Positions 34,202-43,718 of a stretch of 64,000 nt of DNA are shown here, piece by piece. Position 1 is the first letter of the stretch. Every line of letters starts with the position of its first letter. The translations under genes and the position numbers were made by a program. The stretch spans positions 128,218-192,217 of the forward strand of contig DBTA01000036.1 of assembly GCA_002306815.1 (NCBI GenBank), in the 5' to 3' direction. Below the pieces are notes generated by a model, which saw only the letters and a program-made list of their open reading frames with translations, was not told the origin of the DNA and did not search any database. The DNA comes from Dehalococcoidia bacterium UBA1328 (GTDB lineage: Bacteria; Chloroflexota; Dehalococcoidia; Lucifugimonadales; Lucifugimonadaceae).

Positions 34202-35215
34202 ATGTGGAATGACCGAGGGGTAACCGTGGAAATCGACCGCGATACTTTGCTGCTCATGCTTCGACGCATGTGGATGATTCGAAACTTCGAGCTGAAAGTG
34301 ATGGAAGTGCACGCTGCTGGTGAGTTCACCGGTGCTGCTCACCCGTACATTGGCGAAGAGGCTGTAGCGGTCGGCGCTTGTGCTGCGCTTGAAGATACCG
34401 ACTACATTGCGGGAAACCACCGATCGCACGGCCACCCAATTGCTAAAGGCGGGCGGGTTGATAAAGCCATGGCTGAGCTTTACGGCCGAGTCGATGGATA
34501 CTGCAAGGGTAAGGGCGGATCAATGCACCTTGCTGACTACTCGATCGGCATTCTTGGCGAATCGGGAATTCTCGGATCATCCGTCCCGGTCGCGGTAGGC
34601 GCTGCACTCGCTGCGCACATCAAGGGCGAAAAGTTCGTTTCCCTCGCCTTCTTCGGTGATGGCGCGTCGAACCAGGGAGCCCTTCACGAGTCGATGAATC
34701 TGGCTGCTGTGTGGAATCTGCCAATGATTTTCCTTTGCGAGAACAATCAGTACGCAGTGACCACTTCTTATGCCGAAACAGTCGCTGTTGAACATGTTTC
34801 CGACCGCGCATCTGCCTACAACATGCCGGGAATTCTGGCTGATGGTCAGGACGCCATTGCTATGTATGAAGCCACGTCCGCTGCTGTGAAGCGTGCTCGG
34901 GCAGGCGAAGGACCGACACTCATTGAAGGTCTCACCTACCGATACGAGGAGCATTCACTCGGACTAGGCAGGGTGCGTCGAGGTGAATACCGCGAGCAGT
35001 CAGAGATTGACGAATGGCGAAAGCGAGACCCTCTGGTGATCCTCGAAGATACTCTGATTTCTCAAGGCATCGCAACACGTGAAGAGTGTGATGCAATCAA
35101 CGCCGAAACCGTTGAAGAAGTTGAGCAAGCTACAGATTTCGCTCGAAATAGCCCGTTTCCCGAGCCAGAGGAGTTGTTCGACGACATGTGGGCGAACCCA
35201 ATCCCGCTTCCTTAG
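34202..35215 (+). CDS. 2-oxo-acid dehydrogenase E1 alpha (acetoin/pyruvate type)
   Basis: A 337-residue thiamine-diphosphate subunit. ThDP/Mg motif GDGAS (152-156) to NN (181-182); NHRSHGHPIAKG and the phospho-loop-like YRYEEHSLG are typical of the acetoin dehydrogenase/PDH alpha family. With E1 beta it decarboxylates a 2-oxo acid or cleaves acetoin and passes the acyl group to E2. The nearby AcoX-like gene favours acetoin dehydrogenase or a relative, but substrate is not proven. Confidence 0.9.
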   Translation: MWNDRGVTVEIDRDTLLLMLRRMWMIRNFELKVMEVHAAGEFTGAAHPYIGEEAVAVGACAALEDTDYIAGNHRSHGHPIAKGGRVDKAMAELYGRVDGYCKGKGGSMHLADYSIGILGESGILGSSVPVAVGAALAAHIKGEKFVSLAFFGDGASNQGALHESMNLAAVWNLPMIFLCENNQYAVTTSYAETVAVEHVSDRASAYNMPGILADGQDAIAMYEATSAAVKRARAGEGPTLIEGLTYRYEEHSLGLGRVRRGEYREQSEIDEWRKRDPLVILEDTLISQGIATREECDAINAETVEEVEQATDFARNSPFPEPEELFDDMWANPIPLP

Positions 35216-35269
35216 AGCACAAAGTCGAACACAATTCCACTCATTTTCAGAATCAAGTAGAAACCTAAA

Positions 35270-36256
35270 ATGGCACAGACCGTATTTGTAGAAGCAATCA
35301 ACCAGGCGATCTCGGAAGAAATGGCACGAGACGAGAACGTCTTCATCATGGGCGAGGACATTCGTCGAGCCGTGTACGGCGCGACGGCAGACCTGCTGAA
35401 CGACTTCGGCGAGAAACGAGTCCTCGACACACCACTCTCTGAAAACGGATTTTTCGGAGCCGCGATTGGTGCATCGTTGGTAGGAATGCGACCCATAGTA
35501 GAAACGCTAACCAGTTTCATGTGGGTTGGTATGGACCAGCTCATCTCTCAGGCGGCAAAAATGCGATACATGTTCGGAGGCCAGGCGACTCTTCCCGTCG
35601 TTTACCGAGCGACCATGTTCTACGGTGGTGGATCGGCTGCACACCACTCCGACCGCTCGTACCCAATGTTTATGAACATGCCAGGGATAAAGATTGTCGT
35701 TCCGTCTAACCCGGCCGACATGAAAGGTCTGCTTAAGGCTGCCGTTAGGGATGACGACCCAACTATCGTCTTTGAAGACGGGACGCTCTTTGGTATGCGA
35801 GCTGAAGTGCCGGAGAACTCGGAGCTTCCTAACGGTGAGCTGGTTGTTCCATTTGGCGAAGCGAAGACCGTTCGGGAAGGAGCAGATGTCACGATCGTCG
35901 GTATCGGCGGGGCTGTGAACCATGCCGCCGCCGCCGCTGACCAGCTTGCCGCAGAAGGCATATCGGTTGAAGTTATCGATCCACGAACTTTGGTTCCGTT
36001 CGATAAGAAGGCGGTTCTGGATTCGGTCGAGAAGACGGGTCGACTGGTTGTTGCCGATCCGGCACACAAGGTTTGTAGCGCCGCTTCAGAAATCGCTTCT
36101 ATCGTTGCTGAAGAAGGATTCTGGTCACTCCAGGCACCAATTCAAAAAGTTGCCTCAGAACAGGTTCACATTCCATACACGCCGTCGCTCGAAAAACATG
36201 TCTACCCAGACGTTGAGAAGATTTTGGCAGCAGTACGACGAACGTTGGACTCGTGA
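35270..36256 (+). CDS. 2-oxo-acid dehydrogenase E1 beta (acetoin/pyruvate type)
   Basis: A 328-residue partner of E1 alpha. GEDIRRAVYGATADLLNDFGEKRVLDTPLSENGFFGAAIGAS contains the conserved acidic ThDP-activating Glu and the T-P-L-S-E segment; the C-terminal half has IDPRTLVPFD. It starts 54 bases after E1 alpha ends and is closed by a strong terminator, so E1 alpha and beta form one transcript separate from E2. Confidence 0.93.
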   Translation: MAQTVFVEAINQAISEEMARDENVFIMGEDIRRAVYGATADLLNDFGEKRVLDTPLSENGFFGAAIGASLVGMRPIVETLTSFMWVGMDQLISQAAKMRYMFGGQATLPVVYRATMFYGGGSAAHHSDRSYPMFMNMPGIKIVVPSNPADMKGLLKAAVRDDDPTIVFEDGTLFGMRAEVPENSELPNGELVVPFGEAKTVREGADVTIVGIGGAVNHAAAAADQLAAEGISVEVIDPRTLVPFDKKAVLDSVEKTGRLVVADPAHKVCSAASEIASIVAEEGFWSLQAPIQKVASEQVHIPYTPSLEKHVYPDVEKILAAVRRTLDS

Positions 36257-36282
36257 ATACAACTTCACACACTGCGGTACAG

Positions 36283-36316
36283 AAAGACCCGGCTTCAAAG
36301 CCGGGTCTTTTTCTTT
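36283..36316 (+). terminator. Strong Rho-independent terminator after E1 beta
   Basis: AAAGACCCGGC (36283-36293) pairs perfectly with GCCGGGTCTTT (36300-36310) around TTCAAA; the T-run TTTTTCTTT follows directly. It lies 26 bases past the E1 beta stop. Confidence 0.9.
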
Positions 36317-36518
36317 GCGCCAAGTGGCCGTTTGACCCTGATCAATTCGATAAGTTGGGCACGGGACTATCTTTTCCGTACGCCAGATCATCGACACGAT
36401 CTTGACAGTAATTCCCAGTTGTCTATATCTCACATGGTCTTCCGCCGCTGTACGCTAGAAGCTTGAAACACAAACGGTACCCGCTACACGCACACCAAAC
36501 ACCCTGCCGAAGCCGACA

Positions 36519-37238
36519 TTGAATCCTGTATTTGAGAACTGCAAAGCCCTTACGTTCGACCTATTCGGAACCGTGCTGGACCTTGGCGGGTCACTGACTC
36601 CCCACCTCAAGATTTTCATCGACGATAAAGGCTCTGATCTTGACCCATCAGCTATGTGGCAGCAACTCCGCTACCGACAGCGCATCGAGCAGTACCAGGA
36701 CACACTCGTCGAACTCGGACACTCCGGATACCTAGAAACAGTTCAAAAAGCATTCGACTATGTCGCTCGTGCTAACAAGCTCGATCCAACACCACAGCAA
36801 ACCGAAACGTTCATGTCAGGATGGCAGGAACTTTCGCCCTTCTCGGAGTGTGCGGAGGCACTGGGTCAACTTGGCGAGCGGTACAAGCTGATCGCCCTAT
36901 CGAACGGAAACCCATGGTTCCTGGACCACCTTGTCAAAAACCGGATCAAGTTCGATTTTTACGGCGTGATCTCGGTTGAGGAGGCTGGTTACTTCAAGCC
37001 GAAACCAGGTGTTTACCGGCGTGCAGCGCGAAATCTCGAGATGGAACCTGCTGAACTCATCATGGTTTCAGCGAATTCATTCGACGTGATGGGTGCCCGA
37101 ACTTGCGGCTTGCGTGGCGCATACGTCAATCGTTACGACCTCCCGTTTGAAGACACATACGATATGTACAAACCTGATGTGACGGTAATGAACTTCACTG
37201 AACTTGCCGACGCACTGCTGCCTGGCGGGAACAGATAA
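36519..37238 (+). CDS. HAD-superfamily hydrolase, haloacid dehalogenase type II-like
   Basis: A 239-residue HAD enzyme. Nucleophile motif FDLFGTVLD (Asp near 14), motif II LSNGNPWFL, Lys in KPKPGVYRRAA and the late VSANSFDVMGARTCGLR motif match L-2-haloacid dehalogenases; S-A-N-S-F-D replaces the common S-S-N-x-W-D. It could dehalogenate 2-haloacids or hydrolyse a phosphate ester. TTG start. It sits between the E1 and E2 genes on the same strand. Confidence 0.85.
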   Translation: MNPVFENCKALTFDLFGTVLDLGGSLTPHLKIFIDDKGSDLDPSAMWQQLRYRQRIEQYQDTLVELGHSGYLETVQKAFDYVARANKLDPTPQQTETFMSGWQELSPFSECAEALGQLGERYKLIALSNGNPWFLDHLVKNRIKFDFYGVISVEEAGYFKPKPGVYRRAARNLEMEPAELIMVSANSFDVMGARTCGLRGAYVNRYDLPFEDTYDMYKPDVTVMNFTELADALLPGGNR

Positions 37239-37444
37239 GCGACCTGGTTAGTCGTTGGGGTCCGGGATCAGTAAGCGATATAAGCGATTTCTTTTGCATC
37301 CGCTGCTGTAATCACCCACGAATTGAACCTCGGCCTCGCTTCGGAATAACCACTGGTTTTAGAACTCGACCTCATGTTCCGCCGAATTGGTGTCTACCTG
37401 CGCTAAACTAGCCGATGGCGCGATATTCCTGAATTCACACTCGG

Positions 37445-37486
37445 AGTTTTGATGCGCCCTGTATTCATCAGGGCTCCATCAAAACT
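37445..37486 (+). other. Long stem-loop in the leader of the E2 gene
   Basis: AGTTTTGATG (37445-37454) pairs with CATCAAAACT (37477-37486), and inside it CCCTG (37457-37461) pairs with CAGGG (37469-37473) around TATTCAT, leaving a small internal loop (CG against CTC). No T-run follows. It lies 53 bases before the E2 ATG, so a leader-RNA regulatory role or an RNase processing site is possible. The remainder of 37239-37539 holds nothing else visible. Confidence 0.6.
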
Positions 37487-37539
37487 TGCCAGAAATCGAA
37501 GCGCCCGTGATCTGGCAAAAAGAACGGTAAACGGAACAT

Positions 37540-38760
37540 ATGTCTGCACCTATCACCCTGCCACAGTGGGGCATGGGGATGAACGACGGCGAAGTCATCA
37601 AATGGCTGAAAGCCGTCGGCGACCCAGTCGCAAAAGGCGATCAGCTTGTCGAGATTGAATCTTCGAAGGTTAATGCCGAAGTAGAGGCTACTTCCGATGG
37701 CACTATTGGCCGAATCGATGTCGAAGAAGGTCGTGTCGTCGATGTAGGAACCGTTCTCGGATACGTGCTCGAAGAAGGCGAAAGCGCTGCAGATCTTCCC
37801 GACCCTCTTCCAATTGGGGGTTCGGCTTCTACTCCGGCACCATCCCCAGCAGCTCCGCCAGCACCCTCATCTACCCCCGCCGCTGCACCGAAGGGCGGAA
37901 AGCAGATTGTTACGCCACGAGCGCGACGACTCGCCAAAGATCTCGGAGTCGAACTGGCAAACGTTGTTGGCACCGGACCAAGCGGTCGAATTACCGAAGA
38001 CGACGTAAAAGCAGCCAACGTTGCGCCAGCCGTATCAAGAGGTGGATCTTCATCGCCTTCTGAATCCTTGGTACCCGTAAAAGAAACTATCAAGCTTTCC
38101 GGACTCCGCGGAACAATTGCTCGTCGAATGACCGAAAGCGCTGCTATACCCGCCGTGACACTCTCGACGACTGCAGACGTTACCGGTGCGGTTGCACTCC
38201 AACGGGACCTGGTTGGTGAATGGCGTGAACACCGAATCCGACCTCAATATCAAGACCTTGTAATCGCAGCAGTTGCCCGTGCGTTGAAAGAGTCTTCAAT
38301 AGCCAATGCACACCTTGTTGGTGACGAAATTCGCGTTCTCGATGAAGTAAACGTCGGAGTTGCAATGGCAGTAACGGAAGGACTTCTCGTCCCTGTGATC
38401 AAGAACGCCGACCAGAAATCACTGCTCGAGATCGCACAGGAAGTACGTGAACTTGCACGCAAGGCGAAGTCGAACTCGCTTTCAATCGACGAGATGACGA
38501 ACTCCACGTTCTCGATCACCAACCTGAGCTCCTACAACATCGATACTTTTGACCCGCTGCTTAACCCGCCTGAAATCGGAATTCTCGGTGTCGGTACCGT
38601 CGAAGAACGACCAGTAGTCGTTGATGGTGAAGTTGCCGTTCGTTCGATTGCGAACCTAAACCTAGCGTTCGACCACCGCGCATGGGACGGAGCACCTGCG
38701 GCAGAATTTGTCCGTTCGGTGGGCAACTTGCTCAGCGATCCGGGCTGGATGAAGGCGTAA
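37540..38760 (+). CDS. Dihydrolipoamide acyltransferase E2
   Basis: A 406-residue E2 core. Lipoyl domain with the modified Lys K43 in EIESSKVNAEVEA, Pro/Ala linker (about 95-115), peripheral-subunit-binding domain (VTPRARRLAKDLGVELANVVGTGPSGRITEDDV), second short linker, and catalytic domain ending DHRAWDGAPAAEFV with catalytic H379 and D383. It takes the acyl group from E1 and gives it to CoA. E3 (lipoamide dehydrogenase) is not in the window. Confidence 0.94.
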   Translation: MSAPITLPQWGMGMNDGEVIKWLKAVGDPVAKGDQLVEIESSKVNAEVEATSDGTIGRIDVEEGRVVDVGTVLGYVLEEGESAADLPDPLPIGGSASTPAPSPAAPPAPSSTPAAAPKGGKQIVTPRARRLAKDLGVELANVVGTGPSGRITEDDVKAANVAPAVSRGGSSSPSESLVPVKETIKLSGLRGTIARRMTESAAIPAVTLSTTADVTGAVALQRDLVGEWREHRIRPQYQDLVIAAVARALKESSIANAHLVGDEIRVLDEVNVGVAMAVTEGLLVPVIKNADQKSLLEIAQEVRELARKAKSNSLSIDEMTNSTFSITNLSSYNIDTFDPLLNPPEIGILGVGTVEERPVVVDGEVAVRSIANLNLAFDHRAWDGAPAAEFVRSVGNLLSDPGWMKA

Positions 38761-38793
38761 ACGACCTCAAATGACAATCACCGGTCGCGTAAA

Positions 38794-39771
38794 TTGAGTA
38801 CCGTTGGGATCATTGCTAACCCGTCGGCTGGTAAAGATATACGCCGGTTGGTCGCACACGGGCGAGTAGTTTCGAACCAGGAAAAGGCAAACATTCTCCG
38901 GAGAGTATTTGCTGGAATCGTGTCGACCGGTGCGGATCGGATACTCATCATGCCCGATCACTCGGGGCTCACCCGGCCCGGATCAGGCGATGTCGATGGT
39001 CAAATCAAGATCGAGTACGTCGATATGCCGGTTGCCGATCATCAGGGTGCTTCGACGAACGCTGCGAAGGCTATGGCAGAGCAAGGCGTAGGTGCGATTG
39101 TCACGTTGGGTGGGGACGGTACGAACCGAGTGGTTGCCAAGGGCGCAGGTGAAGTGCCTATCGTCCCGATTTCCACGGGAACCAACAACGTATTCCCTGC
39201 TAATACAGAAGGAACGCTAGCAGGTATTGCTGCTGGATCGGTTTCGACGGGTTTGTTGACGGTAAATGAGGCGTGTCGCCGTTCGAAACGGATCGATATC
39301 TACGTCGATGGCAATCGCCAGGACGACGCCCTAGTTGATGCAGCTGTTTCAACACAAATGTTCGTTGGAGCGCGAGCTGTGTGGGACACCAACACCCTTC
39401 ACTCCATGTTTCTGACCCGAGCGGAGCCAGCAAGCATTGGCCTTTCTTCTATCGGCTCTCGACTCAAACCAGTTGCAATAGATGACGAACACGGTCTTTA
39501 TATGCGTTTTGATGGCGAACCGACCGAAAATGCTACAACTGTTCGAGCCCCCATTGCTCCGGGTAGCGTGGTCGATGTCGAGATATCCGACTGGCGACTA
39601 ATCACTGCCGGAGAAAAGATCCCGATTGAACTCACGCCAGGAACAATCGCTCTCGACGGTGAGCGCGAGGTGGAGCTGCTGCCCGATTCCAAGATCTACG
39701 CCGAACTGGCAATGAACGGTCCGTGGGTCGTCGACGTGCAAACTGCCCTGACCTTGATTGCTACCAGTTAG
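38794..39771 (+). CDS. AcoX-like ATP-NAD kinase family protein
   Basis: A 325-residue protein with the NAD-kinase signature VTLGGDGTNRVVAKG and, early on, GIIANPSAGKDIRRLVAHG. This matches the AcoX group encoded in acetoin dehydrogenase (aco) loci. AcoX itself has no settled reaction; an NAD or lipid/sugar-type kinase activity is inferred from the fold. TTG start 33 bases after the E2 stop, so it is probably co-transcribed with E2. Confidence 0.82.
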   Translation: MSTVGIIANPSAGKDIRRLVAHGRVVSNQEKANILRRVFAGIVSTGADRILIMPDHSGLTRPGSGDVDGQIKIEYVDMPVADHQGASTNAAKAMAEQGVGAIVTLGGDGTNRVVAKGAGEVPIVPISTGTNNVFPANTEGTLAGIAAGSVSTGLLTVNEACRRSKRIDIYVDGNRQDDALVDAAVSTQMFVGARAVWDTNTLHSMFLTRAEPASIGLSSIGSRLKPVAIDDEHGLYMRFDGEPTENATTVRAPIAPGSVVDVEISDWRLITAGEKIPIELTPGTIALDGEREVELLPDSKIYAELAMNGPWVVDVQTALTLIATS

Positions 39772-39829
39772 ATTGTCAGGGTGTGTGAAACGCCGCGATT
39801 TCATTTCGATCGACTAAGTTGAATTTCAC

Positions 39830-40970
39830 ATGGCTGACCGACTCAATATTGCACTCGTAGGCGCCACCGGAAAAGTTGCCGCTCTTGCACACTTGAGCGC
39901 CTTGATGCAACTCTCCAACGCGTCGCTCTACGCTGTTTGCGATATTGACCCCGACGGGGTTGGTGAGTTGGCGGACCGAACCGGCTCACTGGCACACACA
40001 TCTTTCGAGGAGGTGCTTGCCGATCCACATGTAGATGCGATCGATCTTGTCACACCGCCGTTTCTTCACGCTGATCAAACCATCTCTGCTGCTCAAGCAT
40101 GTTTACTGCGAAAAGCCGATGGCGCATTCGCTCTCAGAAGCCACAGTAATGGTTGAGGCGCACCGAGAAGCTGGGACCACGCTCATGGTGGGTGATAGTT
40201 ACGTGTTCCACCACCCGATCGTCGCTGCCCGCGCGGTGATCGACAACGGCGATATTGGGGATGAGATTCACATTCGTGAAACTAAGGGCCCTTGGATCAT
40301 GAAACCCGAAGAGGCGGCACGCCTTTCAGGGATGAGTCACGAAGCCAACGCCACGTAGCGAGTCGATCCTAAATTGTCAGGCGGAGGGAACTTTCCGTGG
40401 ATAATCGATCACGCACCATATTTTTTCGCTACGGCGCGATATTTCGCGTGCGACGCATCGGTCATATCTGTGACTGCGCACGCTCAAGCGGTACAAACGG
40501 CGAGTGAACGAGTGTCAGGTACTGGCGCTTCGACCGGACAAGCGATTAATTCGGTCGCGTGGAATTTCAACAACGGAATCGACAGCAGCTGGAATCAGGT
40601 TGAAGCAGAAGGTCGAGCAGTTGAGGGGGTTGGCTTCGTAACCGTTGTTCACGGAACAAAAGGTACTTTGCGAGTCTTTGGAGAAGGCGGCGGTGCCGCG
40701 CCGGGTCGAACTCAGCTTCCAGCGGTTGTTCTATACAGAGACGGCACAGAACGAATCGTTGACGTAGGCAATTCGGATGATCGAGTTTGGCATTCGAACA
40801 ACAACTACTACGATGCTTCACATCAGGCGGCTCTTGACCACTGGATTACCTCGATTGTTGACGGTCGATCTGTGCGTTACTCGGGGCGAGATGGTTTGAT
40901 CGATATCAAATGCACGCTTGTGACCATTAAAGTGCCGAAGAGCGCCGCACTGTGCTGCCTGGAGAGTTAG
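39830..40970 (+). pseudogene. Gfo/Idh/MocA oxidoreductase, frameshift plus nonsense codon
   Basis: The N-terminal NAD-binding part (LNIALVGATGKVAALAHL to DLVTPPFLHADQTI) is in one frame. Near 40093 the homologous continuation KHVYCEKPMAHSLSEA moves to another frame. That frame then has a TAG at 40356-40358 where WR would be expected (NAT-stop-RVDPKLSGGGNFPW), so TGG to TAG fits. The remainder runs to 40970 through DHAPYFFATARYF and VHGTKGTLRVFG. Two independent lesions suggest a real pseudogene. Reading errors cannot be ruled out. Confidence 0.85.
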
Positions 40971-41112
40971 AGCGGAACTGGACAGCATATTAGGTGCCTG
41001 TTTGCACCTCTTCACTGATGAAAGATGGGTTTCTGCGGGTATCTTTAAACTACCCAATTTCACTCCGATGGAAAACTGGATGAAATCGATTTAAGCCGAG
41101 AAATTACTAAAC

Positions 41113-41943
41113 ATGATCGATCCCATCAGCGGTTCTAGCACAGAAAAGTACACTCATGGGTATCACGAATCCGTGGTCTCGGCGCATGCCGTTCGAAGAG
41201 CAAGTGAAGCCGCAGCGTTTGTCTTGCCTCAGCTTGAGTCGCCAATGAGAATTCTCGATTTCGGTTGTGGACCCGGCACTATCACGATCGATCTCGCTGA
41301 TCACGTTTCGCCCAATGGAAGCGTGGTGGGCATAGACAGCTCGGATCAGGTCATCAATCAGGCTAGGAAGTTATCGGCCGAAAAAGGCATATCGAACGTA
41401 AAATTCGAGGCCAATAGCATTTATGACACCGGCTACGATACGTCCAGCTTCGACGCCGCATACGCGCACCAGGTACTCCAACATTTATCGGAACCTGTAC
41501 GTGCACTAGAGGAATCCAAACGAGTACTTAAACCGGGCGGGATTTGCGCAGTACGCGAGGTTGACTGGGGGGCTGCGGCGGTATTTCCACCGAGCGACCG
41601 ATTGTCGAAATTCTTCGAGGTATACAACAGGGTTGCTGAACGAAATGGTGGTGATGCCTTTGCCGGTCGTCGACTAAAAGGGTGGTTCGAAGAGGCAGGC
41701 TTTACAGATCTGAAAACAACCACTTCAACGTGGACTTTCGCGGAAGAGACCGGACTCAAATGGTGGGGCGAACAATGGGCGGATCGTATACTCAGCTCCG
41801 ACATTGCGACAAGAGCGATTGAGTACGGAATCGCGACTGAAAGCGACCTTGCCGAAATCTCTCAAGGTTGGCTCGATTGGGTAAAAGCAGACGGCGCTTT
41901 CTTCGCCTTTATGCAGGTCGAAGTTGTGGCGATGAAGCCTTAG
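41113..41943 (+). CDS. Class I SAM-dependent methyltransferase
   Basis: A 276-residue methyltransferase of the UbiE/Methyltransf_11 type. Motif I is ILDFGCGPGTITIDLA, the acidic residue of motif II is in VVGIDSSDQV, and motif IV is SFDAAYAHQVLQHLSEP. The substrate is unknown. It is separated from the Gfo/Idh pseudogene by 142 bases. Confidence 0.88.
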   Translation: MIDPISGSSTEKYTHGYHESVVSAHAVRRASEAAAFVLPQLESPMRILDFGCGPGTITIDLADHVSPNGSVVGIDSSDQVINQARKLSAEKGISNVKFEANSIYDTGYDTSSFDAAYAHQVLQHLSEPVRALEESKRVLKPGGICAVREVDWGAAAVFPPSDRLSKFFEVYNRVAERNGGDAFAGRRLKGWFEEAGFTDLKTTTSTWTFAEETGLKWWGEQWADRILSSDIATRAIEYGIATESDLAEISQGWLDWVKADGAFFAFMQVEVVAMKP

Positions 41944-41991
41944 CAGCTACGTGGTGACGTGATTAGTTAGCCAGCTAAATAAATACCCGTT

Positions 41992-42291
41992 CTAGTCGAC
42001 GATTTCGAATATGTCAGTAGTGTGGGTTTCTGCGAGCAATGGATAAATCTGGTCGAAAATAGAAGTGATCTCTGGCGTCATTCGGACTGCCTTTCGAGAC
42101 GCCTCGTAATCTGCAATCGACTCCCAGAGCTGTTCGGTCTGCAACACCCCATGAGATCCATGCCAACCTTTGTAAACAGTTGGCTCACGAAAGCCGGCAG
42201 CTTCCATCGCTTCGCCCGCCTGTGAAACCAGTGCTGCGAGCTTTCCGCCGGTTCCGGGTTTTGGAAGGTAGGTACGTCGTACTGCAATCAT
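41992..42291 (-). CDS. Small dimeric alpha/beta-barrel protein (ABM/NIPSNAP-like)
   Basis: A 99-residue protein with the pattern of stress-responsive or ABM ferredoxin-like barrels: IAVRRTYLPKPGTGGKLAALV, a helix, then EQLWESIADYEASRKAV. No catalytic motif is evident. It follows the FAD oxidoreductase gene on the same strand by 33 bases. Confidence 0.65.
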   Translation of the reverse strand: MIAVRRTYLPKPGTGGKLAALVSQAGEAMEAAGFREPTVYKGWHGSHGVLQTEQLWESIADYEASRKAVRMTPEITSIFDQIYPLLAETHTTDIFEIVD

Positions 42292-42324
42292 CTAACTGCT
42301 CTCCAATACTTCGTCCAGGCTGGC

Positions 42325-43473
42325 TTAAATCTTGAAGCTGCGCCAGTCTCGCTCGAAACGGTCTTTACTCTTCATTCCATAAACTGTCGGCTCACTGAGA
42401 ACTGTCGCAGGTCCCCCTTCAGCCAGGAACTCTCCACCTATAGTTGCCGAGCGTCCGACGGAATACGCCAGATAGCAATATCCAACCCCGTCGTAAGGCT
42501 CTGGCTCGTGCGACTCGTTGATACGGCTCGCGATCACCTCGCCGACTTTCGTTCCCTGTCCGGAGGCGAATATACCAGCCTTCGGGATCGCAAACTCTCC
42601 CGAAGGAACAACATTCACGTCACCAATCGCGAAAACGTTCGAGATTGAGGTTTCCAGCGTCGTATTGTTTACGGACACCCACGGCTTGCCGCCCGAGATG
42701 CCAGATTCAACAACAACATCCGGCAGCTTGTGAACCGGAACCGTGGCGATTACATCAGCAACCGTGGAAGATCCATCAGCGAACGATGCCTCTCGACCGT
42801 TCGGCGAGACCTCTGTAACACCTGCGCTGGTAGCCAGTTCTATCCCTCGCTGGTCGAGAGCGTTACGAACTCGCATTGACGCTTGTTTGCCAGCAACTCC
42901 AAGCGGGCTAGGTTCGGGGATGTACACCGAAATATCGAGATCTTTGCGAATTCCTTTGCGTCGAGCCCACCAGTTCATGATCATTGCGGTCTCTAGTGGT
43001 GCAGGAGGGCATTTGTAAGGCGGCTTGGCGGCTGCAAGAACGATCTTGCCACGTTTGATTCTGCTCAATCGCCGGCGCAAATGCCGAGCGTAATCGAAAT
43101 CGTAGAACGAATAGGCATCGCTGGCCCCCGGAACAGCATCCCAGTCGTAAGCAGCACCGAGAGCGATGACCAGGTAGTCGTAATCGAGTGTGCCGGCAGA
43201 GGTTTCGACTTTTTGCCCTGAGGTGCCGATCGAATCGATATTTGCCTCAACGAAATTGATTCCGCGGTTTGCGAGTCGACCCAGAGACCGACCGGTTTTG
43301 TCGGTATCACGCTCGCCAACAATGAGCATTGGGTTCATTCCACATAGTCGAGAAACACGATTTTTGTCGACGATTGTTACTTCATGCGTGGAATCTAGTG
43401 CAGCCCTCGCACTTATGGCTGCCTGCACACCACCGAAACCACCACCCAGAACGATAACTTTGCTACCAGCCAT
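42325..43473 (-). CDS. FAD-dependent oxidoreductase, sulfide:quinone oxidoreductase / NDH-2-like
   Basis: A 382-residue flavoprotein with the two-dinucleotide-binding fold. The FAD motif is VIVLGGGFGGVQAA, the second NAD-like segment DYDYLVIALGA, and the C-terminal FAD motif VFAIGDVN. The YKCPPAPLETAM block is the conserved Cys-Pro segment of the SQR/FCSD group. It could oxidise sulfide or another reductant and pass electrons to quinone at the membrane. The other active-site cysteines are not clearly all present, so the donor is uncertain. ATG at 43473 starts just before the FAD motif. Confidence 0.8.
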   Translation of the reverse strand: MAGSKVIVLGGGFGGVQAAISARAALDSTHEVTIVDKNRVSRLCGMNPMLIVGERDTDKTGRSLGRLANRGINFVEANIDSIGTSGQKVETSAGTLDYDYLVIALGAAYDWDAVPGASDAYSFYDFDYARHLRRRLSRIKRGKIVLAAAKPPYKCPPAPLETAMIMNWWARRKGIRKDLDISVYIPEPSPLGVAGKQASMRVRNALDQRGIELATSAGVTEVSPNGREASFADGSSTVADVIATVPVHKLPDVVVESGISGGKPWVSVNNTTLETSISNVFAIGDVNVVPSGEFAIPKAGIFASGQGTKVGEVIASRINESHEPEPYDGVGYCYLAYSVGRSATIGGEFLAEGGPATVLSEPTVYGMKSKDRFERDWRSFKI

Positions 43474-43718
43474 ACTTTTCTGCACCCCGAACAGACTTAT
43501 GCAATGCAACTAAATAACGATCGTCGGCGACAGGTTACCGGTTTTTGATGACAGCGGTAGTTGAGATTGAATGTACTCAGAGAAATTTGGGACGATTTTT
43601 AACCCAGCGGCTCAAACAACGTTTTTAGAGTGAAATTCACACTCACGATTGCCTGTAATATTCCGTCGAAGCGAATAACCTCGTCGCAACAAGGTGCGAC
43701 TGTAATTAGGAGAACTTA

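Noticed and set aside
4634..40358. TAG read as an amino acid (pyrrolysine or amber recoding)
   Set aside because: Intact housekeeping genes such as dnaX, ybaB, recR, recO and ffh end in TAG, so it works as a stop here. The broken frames also include TAA and frameshifts.
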